From positions 56,048,001 through 56,112,000 of the forward strand of contig CM060733.1 of NCBI GenBank assembly GCA_030704615.1: a DNA stretch of 64,000 bases, written 5' to 3'. The translations under genes were made by a program, and so were the position numbers. The notes beneath the pieces are model-generated. The model worked only from the letters and a program-made list of their open reading frames with translations. It ran no database searches and was not told the origin of the DNA. How positions within the stretch are numbered: position 1 is the stretch's first letter; the number at the start of each line of letters is the position of its first letter. This document shows positions 53,319-63,419 of the stretch, in pieces. Origin of the DNA: Takakia lepidozioides (taxonomy: Eukaryota; Streptophyta; Takakiopsida; Takakiales; Takakiaceae).

Positions 53319-54701
53319 TTAATATTTGAACACGTGAAGAGAAACAAATGTAGAGTGGAGGTAAAACATTAGTTTTATTCTTGAAAACATGCCGAGGAGT
53401 GAATTCTCCGCCAGAGGTTGCATTGTCTTCATTGTCTGACTGTTAATTGGCCTCATCCAAATTTGCTCGTGCTTTCTCCGCCTCCACCGCGGTACTTTTC
53501 TTATAGCTATTACGTGTCGGGTTTTTCTGGCGGGCATTGTCCAAACGACAGAGTTAATGTGAATCCACTGAGGGGGATCATCTGGATTGAACTCCCAAAC
53601 TTTGGACCAACAATCTCTATACTTATCCAAATCGGAAAGGCTACCTCTTTTCTTGGGTCTCCACCATTCGACATGAATCTTCTTAAAATTCTTGGATCCT
53701 CTGTCGCGGACCACATCCGATATTGTCATCCCCATCCAGACTGGAAACGTCATAGTATCTACTGGTCAAACCAAGACGAAGAATCTGTTCTCAATATCCT
53801 TGAACGGATTTAGAGGCTGCTTCGGTCTATCACACCGGGGGCCACAATACGGCTCCACGACTTCATCTTCTTCCAACATATCATCCTCTGTAGGTGTATG
53901 GATTCCGGCTCTGTGGTGGTTGACAGCCCACTTGGTTGAGGGCCAAAAACCCTCTTTAAGCGCGATTGAATGTCGTGATTCTCCAGGAATGACAAGATCA
54001 AGTTTTGCAAGGATTGCTTCCCAGTATTGATCATACTATATCATGATGTCACGATAATGATCGTCAAGCAACATCCCCTTCTTCCAGAACCCCCTATATT
54101 TTTTAATTCCAGTTTTGATAAAAGACTGTTTATTGGATGAGTCATCTCCCACAACCCAAATTGGTGTTTTTTTTATAGCCATGGGTTGTACTGCTACAGG
54201 CAACTTTGGAGATCCATCGAGATTCGACTTCCACATCTTCATCGCATCTTTTTTGGGGAGCCACTCAAAATCAGTAGCAAACTTCTTAAACTTCATGACA
54301 TGCCAACCATATTAATCTATATAGAATCGAAATACATGCATTTATGTTTGCCCAACTAAAGCCTATTTTCCATCGAGAATGCAACCGTCCACATACGCCT
54401 TGAAATCTGGCACCTCTTGAATGATTTGAGGAATAAATTGCAGATCTTGAGATATCATAAAAAACCTCATAAGATCGGAGAGAACGTAGGTGTTGTTTTG
54501 CTTCAGCTTCTTCGATAAATAACTGAAGAATCCGTTGATGTCCTCATGGGTATGGCCAACCATTAGAAATCCCATCTGAGTCTCCTCAAATGCTCCTCTC
54601 GCAGTTAGGAGCGACAGAAAAGCCAGCATCCACATGTTTTTGTTTTCTTTCACGTAGTTGTCCAACTGTAGGTAGAGTTTCGCGAAAGAGGGACTTTTCA
54701 T
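53319..54701 (-). pseudogene. Transposon-type ORF (DUF7869-like), one frame with five premature stops
   Basis: A single reading frame runs 1383 nt without frameshift. Its beginning has LQLDNYVKENKNMWMLAFL, then MGFLMVGHTHEDINGFFSYL and SKKLKQ. The middle has GWHVMKFKKFATDFEWLPKK and YDQYWEAILAKLDLVIPGES. The end has VWMGMTISDVVRDRGSKNFK, HVEWWRPKK and WIHINSVVWTMPARK. In-frame stops are at 54363-54365 (TAG), 54342-54344 (TAA), 54312-54314 (TAA), 54036-54038 (TAG) and 53766-53768 (TGA). Each can be explained by one C-to-T change. The DN..xENKN and VGHTHEDI patterns recall multicopy transposon-associated proteins carrying DUF7869, assigned from memory. The N-terminal part beyond 54701 is not readable in this frame. 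Confidence 0.7.
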
Positions 54702-55014
54702 TTTTTCTTCTCCTTATCGCCGAAAGGTTTCAGAACGTCGAGACACCTCGATTTACCCTTCATGAGAGATTCGAAAAAGGAATTATGAGGTGGGTGGTCA
54801 AAGATGTTATGACTTTCGCGGCAAGAGGGCTTTTCTAGTTGGCGGAGGCATCTTGCTAGAGAGCCAATCGTGAAGTTCGGGTCTCCCGGCCAGAAGTACA
54901 GAGAGTACTATCCGTTCCCGTGGCCGTAGGTAACATGCCGGTTAGCGAGATTGGAAGCTGACCTAAGGCGCCGGAGACCATCTTGTTCGTCATCTGCAAC
55001 CACTACAACATATC

Positions 55015-55210
55015 GCGGTATATATGACTGTATATATGACTATCCCATAGTCATAAACGGTACATATGACTGCAATGACTTTAAGTCGTGCAAACCAAGT
55101 GAATACAATGAGTACAGTATGGTCGGTCATAGATGACTGTAGTCAGATGAACCAAGTGATACATCTCACTGTCATATAGCAGTCATATGTACTCCTACCA
55201 TACATGACTT
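55015..55210. repeat. Palindrome-rich stretch of 'catatgact/agtcatatg' motifs
   Basis: tatatgact, gtcatatg, agtcat and their reverse complements recur at least ten times and could form several small foldbacks (for example acatatgactgc with gcagtcatatgt). No element ends could be set. Confidence 0.5.
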
Positions 55211-55300
55211 AGTGTGCTGCTGCAAACTGTACACGTGTCTCTTTTTAATAAGTCCAGGAGGTTTTGTGGATGTGCGCCATATGGCGTCTCCCGAAACTGC

Positions 55301-55510
55301 CACGTGGCATATCCATGAGGAGGATCTGCAATCATCATCCTGACTACAACCATGCTAATATCTGAACACGTGGCATATAATGAGAGGTCTTAAAGTCATT
55401 GTTCTGACTACAAACATCATGATATGTGGACACGTGGCAGGTATTGATGAGGTCATGCAGTCATGATCCTAACTATGACATGCTGATATATGGACACGTG
55501 GTATCATATG
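55301..55510 (+). repeat. Tandem repeat, about 65 bp, each unit starting with a G-box (CACGTG)
   Basis: Units start at 55301, 55367, 55431 and 55495 (spacing 66, 64, 64), each with cacgtggca or cacgtggta, followed by tgatgaggtc-, tcctgactac- and catgctgatat-like phrases. CACGTG is the core bound by plant bZIP and bHLH factors; whether it works here is unknown. Confidence 0.8.
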
Positions 55511-55859
55511 AGGGGTTGTTTTGAACTTTTAAATGTATTAGACAGTCAGAGCCGCGACTATGCTTATCTCGTTAGGGTTAGTATTATTCAATACTAAACA
55601 AAGAGAAGAACAAATGGAAAAACTAAGAGACAAAAAATGACTCTGCAAATGAATGCTTTATTCACACGCAAGAATCACAGGAAAGAACACAGTCAGCAAG
55701 TGCAAAGGACAAAACATAGACATTTAAAGACAGCAGTAGATGTAAGAGCTTCTCTTAAACTGCTACCAATCAAATTTACAATATAGCGCCGGAGTCCCAA
55801 AATCTGCTCCTCAAACAATAGTATGACAAAATGCAAAGGACACTACGTATGCACTGAAG

Positions 55860-56415
55860 ATAGCAACTTGCACACGCACTGCAAACGCACACAAACCTGA
55901 TGTGGTCGGGCTTCACCCTTCCCCAATCATTTGCTCATAGGTCTCCAAAGCCTCCATCATGTGCCCCTGCTGTGCATATCCTGCAAGCATGGCGTTCCAT
56001 GACAACACATCTCGTTCAGCCAGAGTGTAGAAAACTCCCTTCGCATCTTGAATGCACCCACATTTGACAAACATGTCTACCAGGGCAATGTTCATGATGA
56101 CATCTGGTACAATTCCAGCTTTGACGATGTCACCATGGACCTCTTTCCCCTTTCCCAGAGCTCCCAGACTTGCACACACATTGCAAACACAAACAAATGT
56201 GATGTGGTTGGGCTTCTTCCCTTCGCACATCATTTGGTCATAGTTCTCAACAGCCTCCATCCCACGCCGTAGCTGTGCATATCCTGCAATCATCGGACTC
56301 CACAACACCCACATCTTGTTCAGCCATACTGTCAAACACTCCCTTCATACATGTCCACGAGGGTATTGTTCAGAATGATATGTGGTACAATTGCAACTTT
56401 GACAACTACCTGCAT
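55860..56415 (-). pseudogene. PPR (PLS-type) gene fragment, frameshifted
   Basis: The longest frame (55913-56335) contains PPR repeats: MIAGYAQLRRGMEAVENYDQ, then KPNHITFVCVCNVCASLGAL, EVHGDIVKAGIVPDVIMNIA, LVDMFVKCGCIQDAKGVF, and RDVLSWNAMLAGYAQQG ending GEG. After a one-base shift at about 55913 the next repeat continues (VKPDHIRFVCV). Upstream, after another shift near 56335, IVPHIILNNTLVDMY is seen. PLS-class PPR proteins bind organelle RNA and are often editing factors; ferns and lycophytes have very many. No E or DYW domain is present and both ends are missing, so this is a dead fragment. Confidence 0.8.
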
Positions 56416-56423
56416 GAGAGTAG

Positions 56424-56858
56424 TTATAAACTACCTCCATGGAGGTAGTCATGTCCGGAGACCAGACACAGTAGAGCTGCGGCCATGGCCAGGCATGCGT
56501 GCTGCCCTGGAGCTTGAACCAGGATTGCCAACCCTCTCGGCTTGGGCCCGGACCAGCCCACTTTGCAAAGCCTGCGAGCTACCCTTTGATTCTCCATCTC
56601 TCCCAAAACAGCATGAATACGTGATGTACCAGTCCCGTGAAATGTGGCGGATGGTCCAAGAGGGAGCCCCCGGACGTGAGCATTCTCTTCTTGTTGCAAC
56701 ATCCTCGCCAATATTTCATCATCCCAAGGTTGATCGCCTCTTACTGCTTCAGACTCAGCCTCTTGCAGCTCTCGCGCCAGCCTCTCATTCCCCGCCACCT
56801 GAAGTGCAACACAATCAATATTGATCCCGGGTTTATTTGTAATAGGCGTGACCATCAT
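56424..56858 (-). CDS. Unrecognised ORF with two LAxxLQ..E-type motifs, possibly a gene fragment
   Basis: 144 residues from the ATG at 56858. The frame contains NERLARELQEAESEAVRG and WDDEILARMLQQEENAHV, two similar acidic helices of the kind seen in ubiquitin-binding or LAQ-LQ-repeat proteins, then IHAVLGEMENQRVARRL. No family is recognised. Its start lies inside the first hairpin of the array at 56846, so the present start is probably not original. A captured fragment is as likely as a working gene. Confidence 0.3.
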   Translation of the reverse strand: MMVTPITNKPGINIDCVALQVAGNERLARELQEAESEAVRGDQPWDDEILARMLQQEENAHVRGLPLGPSATFHGTGTSRIHAVLGEMENQRVARRLCKVGWSGPKPRGLAILVQAPGQHACLAMAAALLCLVSGHDYLHGGSL

Positions 56859-56975
56859 CACGGGGTGGTCGCAACATTTTTTTATTTTTTAATATCTGCG
56901 ACCACCAGCATGGGGGTGGTCGCAGCATTTTTCAATTTTTTTAATAGGTGCGACCACCAGCAGGGGGGCGGTCGC

Positions 56976-57011
<36 letters not shown>

Positions 57012-57210
57012 ATAATCTCTGTGACCACGAGCATGGGGGTGGTCGCAACATTTTTTTTTTTTTAATAGGTGCGACCACCAGCAGGGGGGTGGTCGCAGCA
57101 AATTTTTGTTTTTTAATATCTGCGACCACCAACATGAGGATGGTCGCAACAGTTTTTTTTTTTTTTAAATAACATGCAACTTCCTCATGCGACCTGGAGC
57201 GGTCGCAGCA
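56846..57210. repeat. Hairpin array 1: about seven GC-rich palindromes, ~50-bp period
   Basis: Hairpins start near 56846, 56896, 56949, 57020, 57070, 57120 and 57184. The best has 11-bp perfect arms, ctgcgaccacc and ggtggtcgcag, around agcatggg (56896-56925). All share GCGACC ... GGTCGC with ACC/GGT as the inner stem. Spacers of about 25 bases are T-rich; one has grown by a (TA)n run at 56979-57007. Loops are agcatggg or agcagggg. Frames across it are by-products. Confidence 0.9.
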
Positions 57211-57255
57211 TTAGATTATGATTCGTCGAGCGTGTGAGGCTTGGAGGCTGGAGGG

Positions 57256-57263
57256 TATATAAG
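57256..57263 (+). promoter_or_regulatory. TATA box just inside hairpin array 1
   Basis: gggtatataaggt is a good plant TATA box, 45 bp after the last hairpin and pointing away from the array. The expected start is about 57285-57295. No convincing ORF follows within 1 kb; the frame 57234-57485 begins before the box. Confidence 0.45.
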
Positions 57264-57794
57264 GTAGTCCCAATGCCCATCACTTCTTTTGTGACAAACA
57301 CTTTTGTGTCGAGTGAATGTTCTCTATTCCTTGAGCAAGAGTGTAAGCCCAAGATGAGGGTGCGGACCGTTTACTGTTGTGGCTTCAACCAGAGCCACTG
57401 CAGCAAATTGTCGAAAAGCACAATATTACATGGTGCATTGATCCACTTGGATTGTTGCCGCATTCTTATTTTACCACTAGTATGAAACTAGCTAGGAAAT
57501 AGCTAGCTTTTACATATTGACATTTGGGATTGGCCCAAGTGTCAATCCAGGGGTCAAGGCAGATTTAGGCCCTGGAGTGGTTATCTTCACGGCAAGCGCG
57601 GGAGGCTCATCTTTCTCGAGTTGAGCCTCACCGCGCCTAGCTATGGCGCCGTAGTGTGGATTCCCCATGGCGTGGGGTGCACTTGGCTTGACTTGTATTT
57701 GAGTGATGAGGTTATATATGCATGAGTTTATGCTTCAGCTTTGTGAGCTCGCATGAGCTTGTGCTTGTATTCTTCTTCTTTATCATTATGTGGA

Positions 57795-57915
57795 CTAGTG
57801 ACTGCCATAGTGGGCAGCATAGTGGCAGCCTAGTGACTGACTAGTTGTAGCCTATTGGTTGGACTAGTGGCTGGACTAGTGGTGGACTAGTGATATACTA
57901 GTGTGTGGCATGCAC
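57795..57915 (+). repeat. Cluster of 'ggactagtgg' motifs
   Basis: actagt occurs at least six times in about 120 bp, mostly as ggactagtg, mixed with catagtgg and cctagtgac, a short degenerate minisatellite. Confidence 0.7.
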
Positions 57916-58250
57916 ATGTGTTGTGTGGTTTTGGACAGCGATGTAGTTGTGTAGCGATATGTATGCGCACAACAACATTTACACTTGTGTGATGGGGAAG
58001 AAGTACTTCACCCTGTAAATAAATTTACAATGGTGTCATATTTGGTCATGACGTGTATGTAGGTATTTGCAATGAACTCCGAAAGTTGGAGAACAAGGAA
58101 AATTGATGTTAACCAATAAGTTATAACGAGTTACGAACGGTCGTTCATCCAAACAAATTTCGCCTGGTTCATGCGTATTTCATAATCATTTCGCAAAATT
58201 TATGATCTTTCTATGAACATACCCACAATGTTCTCAAAGCACAAAATAAT

Positions 58251-58680
58251 TTCAATTGATCTCATATTACACTGGCACGTATCAGAGGGTACATTGAACA
58301 CACTGGCCAAGTTTCAAAGCCAACGAAAATCATTTGGATGGGCAACCATCCGTTGGCCCATTGAACGAATTTCGATTGATCTCATATTACTCTGGGGCCA
58401 CTTACATGGCACATTGAACATAGTGGCCAAGACTCAAAGCGAACCAAAATCATTTCGATGGCCAACCATCCGTTGAGCCACCGAATGAATTTTAATTGAT
58501 CTGATATTAGTCCGGGACCTGTGAGAGGGTGTCTCAAACGTACTGGCAAAGTTTGGAAGCAAACAAAAATGATTTGGATGGGCAACCATCGTTCACCCGT
58601 TGAATGTATTCCGTTGGATTTGCTATTGCTTTGGGACCTATTGGACGTTGTTTCGCGTGCTCACGATTTTTTTTTCATTC
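58251..58680 (+). repeat. 120-bp tandem repeat, block 1 (open as a 40-residue repeat)
   Basis: ttcaattgatctcatattac recurs in near-identical form at 58251, 58371 and 58491, exactly 120 bases apart, with a diverged fourth at 58611. Because 120 is a multiple of three, the plus frame 58213-58476 stays open: repeated ISIDLILxW, GTLNxxAKxQS, KSFxWxTIR and IERI. The minus strand is also open. Unit ends vary (cgttggcccattgaacgaat). Confidence 0.85.
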
Positions 58681-59264
58681 CGTTTTTGGATGGGGCGTGT
58701 AATGTAGCCATATGCAACGTGCGTGCCAAATTTGGGAGCAATCAAAATTCATTTGGACCCAAAACCACAGTTTTTCTTCCCTATTTTGCACTCCAAACTT
58801 GATTTGTGTTCCACTTCGTGCGCTCTTCATAGAGAGTTCTGCAAGAGTGAGCGAAGAGAACACTTTTTTTTTGGGGCATTTTTTATTGGTCCAAAATTTG
58901 GCGGGGGAGTAGCCGTGGGATGCTGGAAGCCGCAGAACAAAATTGAGCCAAAAACAAATTTGATACATGCCAGAAACCCCCAATGAAAGGCGGTGCAAAC
59001 CTATTTATTGGCTTAAAATAAATTTAAATTCAATTAAATTGTGGAATGGCTTGAGGGGGGAGCGCGTCGATGGGGAGGCAAATGGTTTATTCGTCTGTTG
59101 TGTCTCCGCACATGTGTCGCACACATGTTTAAGCACATGCGGACAAAAGAGGGGCTTCAACCACATCCGTTCAATGGGTGCAATAGCCGTGCACGCATTG
59201 CAGGATTTCTTTTTCGCATTGAACAAAAACCAGATGACAAGTGAATGCCTCATTGGACAATTGA

Positions 59265-59660
59265 ACGAATTTCGATTGATCTCGTATTACACTGGGACGT
59301 ATCAGAGGGTATATTGAACACACTGGCCAAGTTTCAAAGCCAACGAAAATCATTTGGATGGGCAACCATCCGTTGGCCCATTGAACGAATTTCGATTGAT
59401 CTCATATTACTTTGGGGCCTCTTACATGACACATTGAACATAGTGGCCAAGTCTCAAAGCGAACCAAAATCATTTCGATGGCCAACCATCCATGGAGCCA
59501 TCGAATGAATTTCGATTGATCTGATATTAGTCCGGACCTGATACATGGTATGTTGAACAGAGTGGCAAAGATTGAAAGCAAACGAAAATCATTTGGATGG
59601 GTAACCATTCAATCGCCCATTGAATGAATGGGGTTTCGTCTTCGATTATACTGGGACCTG
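59265..59660 (+). repeat. 120-bp tandem repeat, block 2
   Basis: Units start at 59271, 59391 and 59511, again exactly 120 bases apart, with a broken fourth near 59636. Block 2 units match block 1 units pairwise (first with first, second with second) better than they match each other, so the whole block was copied 1020 bp along after the tandem had formed. The plus frame 59245-59508 is open. Confidence 0.85.
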
Positions 59661-60119
59661 TTACATTATATGCCCTTTGAAGCTCTTTTTGTAGTGTCTC
59701 CTGCCTCGTAATGCGGTGCTTCCCCACGTCCACTTTATTCAATATGTTGATATTCTCCACCTGGAACAGATCCACATATGTGTGCAGAAATCCTTAAAAA
59801 AACAAATGACCATCTCCACTTTTATAAGCCTCATCCCCAATTTCCAGTTTTGATGGTCATTTGGTTTTTTAAGTCTTTACATACGCATGTGTGGATATGT
59901 TCCAGATGGAAGATATTAACATTGGAAAAATAAGAGTTGGAGAAGCACCTCATTAAGAAGTAAGAGACATTACAGAAGACCTCAGCATGTTGAGCATCTG
60001 GATGAAGAACCTTGCCCATCGGCTTCAAAGTTCTAGCGCTTCTGAAATGATCACATGTTTGTTGGTGGAAGCAGATCTCGTAGGCCACATTGATTTCGTA
60101 CCCATCGAAGACTCCCGAA

Positions 60120-60209
60120 GGCCACATGGAACGGTTGATGTGATACATTTTCACAAATGCGATGTGATACATTTGTGAAATTGTATCATATCAACCGTTT
60201 AATGTGGCC
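60120..60209. repeat. Foldback with 40-bp arms and 10-base loop
   Basis: The left arm 60120-60159 (ggccacatggaacggttgat ... ttcacaaatg) pairs with the right arm 60170-60209 at 36 of 40 positions around cgatgtgata. Size and near-complete pairing resemble a young inverted repeat or a small-RNA precursor. Whether it is transcribed is unknown. Confidence 0.85.
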
Positions 60210-60263
60210 AATGCACCTATTCCGCACCATGGCGGAAATGTTCGCCACTTGAAAGCACAAACA

Positions 60264-61260
60264 CAAATAATCCGTGCAAACAATCTCAAGAATCATATGT
60301 ACTGCAAGGTGTTTCATACTGCCAATGTTCATGTAGCTAAATTATTTAGGAATCGTTTTGCTACTCCCATGCCAACAACATTAGGTCCACTGCGACTGCC
60401 ATATTCCGAATTCCGTATCAGCCACCACGGACATGAAACCAGGAACTTCGCACAAAATCTCCAATTCATTCAATTTATGGTGGGCCATGGCTGCAGCCTG
60501 CAAGCTAGCCGGGGTGGCTGATACGTCCGTTTGAACATGACAGTCTCAGAGGACGTTGACATGGGAATAGCAAAAAGAGTACTACAGAATTCAGCTAGAG
60601 GAATAACAATAGCATGAAACACCTTACCGTAAATATGATTGTTGACATTGGTTGTAACAGCTCTAATCAATAGAGAACTCGCACCATCAGTTGCGCTCCA
60701 GCAGCAGTACCGGTCCCCCGAGTAAATAAAGTTCCGTTGTAAATAATAAATTGCATACGCTTGAACCTCACAGATGTCATTTCAACAAAACCGGCCGTGT
60801 ATTGTGACACTGTTTGTAACTTCGAATGTTTCAATGTTTTTGTCAGGGTACTGAGAAAATGATCTATTGGCTCCATAGAAGTTAGACAACAAACGTTCCA
60901 TATCTCATTCAATTGTGCGACACTACCATGAGTGACATGGTAATAGGTGTACATGCGACCTCCGCACATTTAAGTAGACCATTCGCTGGACCTAGTATCA
61001 AACGTTCGGAGGTCGCATGTGCACTTATTACTTTCCCGATCCATGCCTCTCATGGTAGTATCGCACAGTTGAATGAGAGGAGACGTTTGTTGTCTAACTC
61101 CTACGGAACTAATACATCATTTTTTCATTACCCTATCCGAAACCTTGGAACATTACAAATATAAACACTGAGCCAGTACACAAACCATTTATGTTGCGGT
61201 GACAGGTGTCAGGGTCGAGCATATGCAATGTAGTATTTACAATGAGACTTTATTTATTAC
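60264..61260. repeat. Nested, diverged inverted repeats
   Basis: Translated similarity shows two opposed pairs. 60264-60400 (+) with 60535-60670 (-) shares IIRA..NxxNHxYxKVFHxxxxxxAxxxxxxFAxPM. 60670-60960 (-) with 61050-61260 (+) shares HGSxAQLNE, then HFLSTLTKTL-like text and SVRxxxMQxxIYNxTLF. The sequences are coding-like but full of stops, so they look like old copies of one segment inserted in both directions. Confidence 0.55.
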
Positions 61261-61339
61261 ATGCACGATCAAAATTGAGTTATGTCTTCATAAAAGAACC
61301 ATTGTACCGTCAGAAATCTTATATCTACGAGACTATGGT

Positions 61340-62893
61340 CTACTCCGTCCTATATACGTCTTTCAGTTCAGGCCAATTGAATCGCTTGCCCATGAACCGA
61401 AGTACTACATGGGCTAATGTGACTCTCTCATTCTTGTTGTTGTCGTACAATCTTTGTAGCATTGAATGCCAACAACCTCCTGTAAATTGGTCCTAAAAAA
61501 TACTTTGATCATAATGAGCGCCGCCATTTATTCGTACCGCTATCTTCCCAACGGCAAAGGCCTCCGACGTCATGTCATGGGGGGGGGGGGGGGGGGGGGC
61601 GTGACATTTGTATTGAAAACCGATGCAATATCTTTTTCCACCCACCATCTTTTCGCGAGTTCCCGGTCCAGCTTGTCTTGGTTTTCAAACTGGTAGGCGA
61701 GGCTTTGCGTATGCCTAATGGGGTGGCTAAGCCCCAATCACATACCCCAATCTTGATCTCCTCGGTGCCATCTGGAAAATGCAACAAGATGTTGTCGGGG
61801 GACAAGTCGTTGTGCAGGACACCGTTCTTGTGGACAGCATCCATGATGCACACCAGTGCCCATGCAAGTTTACTACGCACTTTCCGGAAACGAAGCAAGC
61901 GATCACATTCCTGGAACTCTGTTTCCGTTCCCCTTTGTTCCAAAATCACCCTGTTGTTCGAATCGTTGCCCCATTTTCTGTCAAAGTTCATCATGTCGCG
62001 TATTGTCTCTCCATTCCACCAACGAGTGTAACCCTCTACCTCACGTGCATTCACAGCAAAATATGAGATAACACCCGGATGCTGGAACTTCACTGCCAAA
62101 CACACGTCGTTATGTTGTCTCAACGTTTTTTCTGGGTTTTTGGACTTAGGTTTTTTTCCCGCTAGCTCCCAACGCTCCGATATTCTAGAATCGCCAACAA
62201 TCCTATACTGACAGACCTTAGCATACCCTCCTTCTTTGTAAAGGCCAATCTCTACCACCTTCGCAGTAGAGTTCAGGTAATAAAAACCAGTTGTGCCTCC
62301 CCCGCCCGATGACTCCGTCTTCCAAGGGACAACCCTAATCTGGCAATGTGAATTCTGACTTGCCGAGCAAGCCCAATACTCAACACGTCGCATTAATTCT
62401 GCTTTGGCGGAGGGCACTTGACCCTCGGTTGTTCTACCCTTCCATGTCTTCATTAGCTGCCTCAAATTCCACGTGGTGTCTTTCGCCCTGCTTTGGATCC
62501 ACCGATTGAACTTCGGCTTGTCCCTGTCCGCCGTCCACTTAGCCCCTGCCAAATCGTTTGTCATTTTCCTCTCCATATTTTGCTGAAAAATCTGAAACCC
62601 CTCCCATCCATGCCTGACATAAGCACTTTCCACCCTCATCATGTCCCTATCCTTGAAATAATCCACTACCACTTTTTCATCTTATCCAAGGCATCCGGTC
62701 CCGGGTAGTCTGACTTGTTGACCTGACTATCCCGCTCGTGGGCACGTTTTCTCTTCCTCCACCCCCCAGACGACCCCGCCCCAAAACTTGAATTCACAAC
62801 CCCCGACATTGTATAAACATTGCCCACTACAGGGTCCAAAACCTCAGAAAACGGCAATGAACTTCGTAGTTTTCTGCAAAAAAAACATGTCAT
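61340..62893 (-). pseudogene. Kinase-like gene with HND...N catalytic loop, broken by frameshifts
   Basis: The main frame (about 61579-62672) has CLAVKFQHPGVISYF, WWNGETIRDMM, then VHKNGVLHNDLSPDNILL (HND as catalytic loop with the Asn of HxDxxxxN) and KIGVCDWGLAT (DWG for DFG). The C-lobe continues beyond the homopolymer: MTSEAFAVGKIAVRINGGAH, a TAG, then LYDNNKNERVTLAHVVLRFM, ending at 61340. Breaks are a one-base loss near 62690 (DALDKMKK is followed by VVVDYFKD in another frame), a 21-base C run (minus strand; 61579-61599) whose length shifts frame, and a TAG after HYDQSIF. Start candidates are 62809 and 62893. I associate such kinases with repeat-rich genomes of mosses and lycophytes; substrates are unknown. 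A TATA box lies upstream at 63115. Confidence 0.7.
61579..61599 (+). repeat. Homopolymer of 21 G inside the kinase-like gene
   Basis: On the coding strand this is 21 C. Read through, it puts the C-lobe out of frame by one base; 20 or 23 would keep frame. It may be a true microsatellite or an assembly error. Confidence 0.9.
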
Positions 62894-63107
62894 CGGAGAT
62901 CCAAAAACGGCAAAATGGTGATACAATGATTGAACCGTGAACAAGTGTGTGGGATTGACCAATAGACCGACAAAACCTCCCCCCCCAAATAATCACCATT
63001 GCACCTCCCGTTGGCAGTGCCAAGCAACGAAGTCCGAAAGGACTACATGATGCCAAGGAACCGCACCACGAGAGGAGCAAAAGTGATCAAAAAATGAGGG
63101 GGGATGG

Positions 63108-63115
63108 TTTATATA
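63108..63115 (-). promoter_or_regulatory. TATA box for the kinase-like gene
   Basis: The minus strand reads cacctatataaaccat. It lies about 220-305 bases before the possible starts at 62893 and 62809, leaving a 5' leader of normal length. Confidence 0.5.
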
Positions 63116-63159
63116 GGTGCCCACCCCCTCTCCCCCACAAAAAAAATAAAATGGCATTA

Positions 63160-63360
63160 TGCTTGAAAAGGCGCGACAGGCCAGTGGCGCCTCGCCACGT
63201 GTCAGCGTGACGCGACTGGCCAGTCGCACCTCGCCACGCGCACCCACATGGGAGAGGTCAAGGGTTCAAAACCACCTCCCCCCATCCGATTTGTTTCGTT
63301 TTTCCTGACCCGTGGCACCTCGCCACGTGGCTGGCCAGACGCCGCTTCATGATTAAAAAA
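63160..63360. repeat. GC-rich palindromic stretch next to hairpin array 2
   Basis: It contains the perfect 16-bp palindrome gcgactggccagtcgc (63212-63227), the repeated phrase ggcacctcgccacgtg / gcgcctcgccacgtgtc and ccacgtgg. The GCGAC/GTCGC ends are the same as in the hairpins beyond 63420. Confidence 0.7.
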
Positions 63361-63419
63361 ATTAAAAACAAAACATCACACGGCGGGGTCCCTGGATTTC
63401 TAAGAAAAAAAAAAAACAC

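Noticed and set aside
56889-57172. ORFs across hairpin array 1 (IYIYIYIY and GGGR text)
   Set aside because: They are translations of palindromes and a (TA)n run.
60204-61164. ORFs with mutual similarity (HGSxAQLNE etc.) as a gene family
   Set aside because: Similarity comes from opposed inverted-repeat copies full of stops; no recognisable domain.
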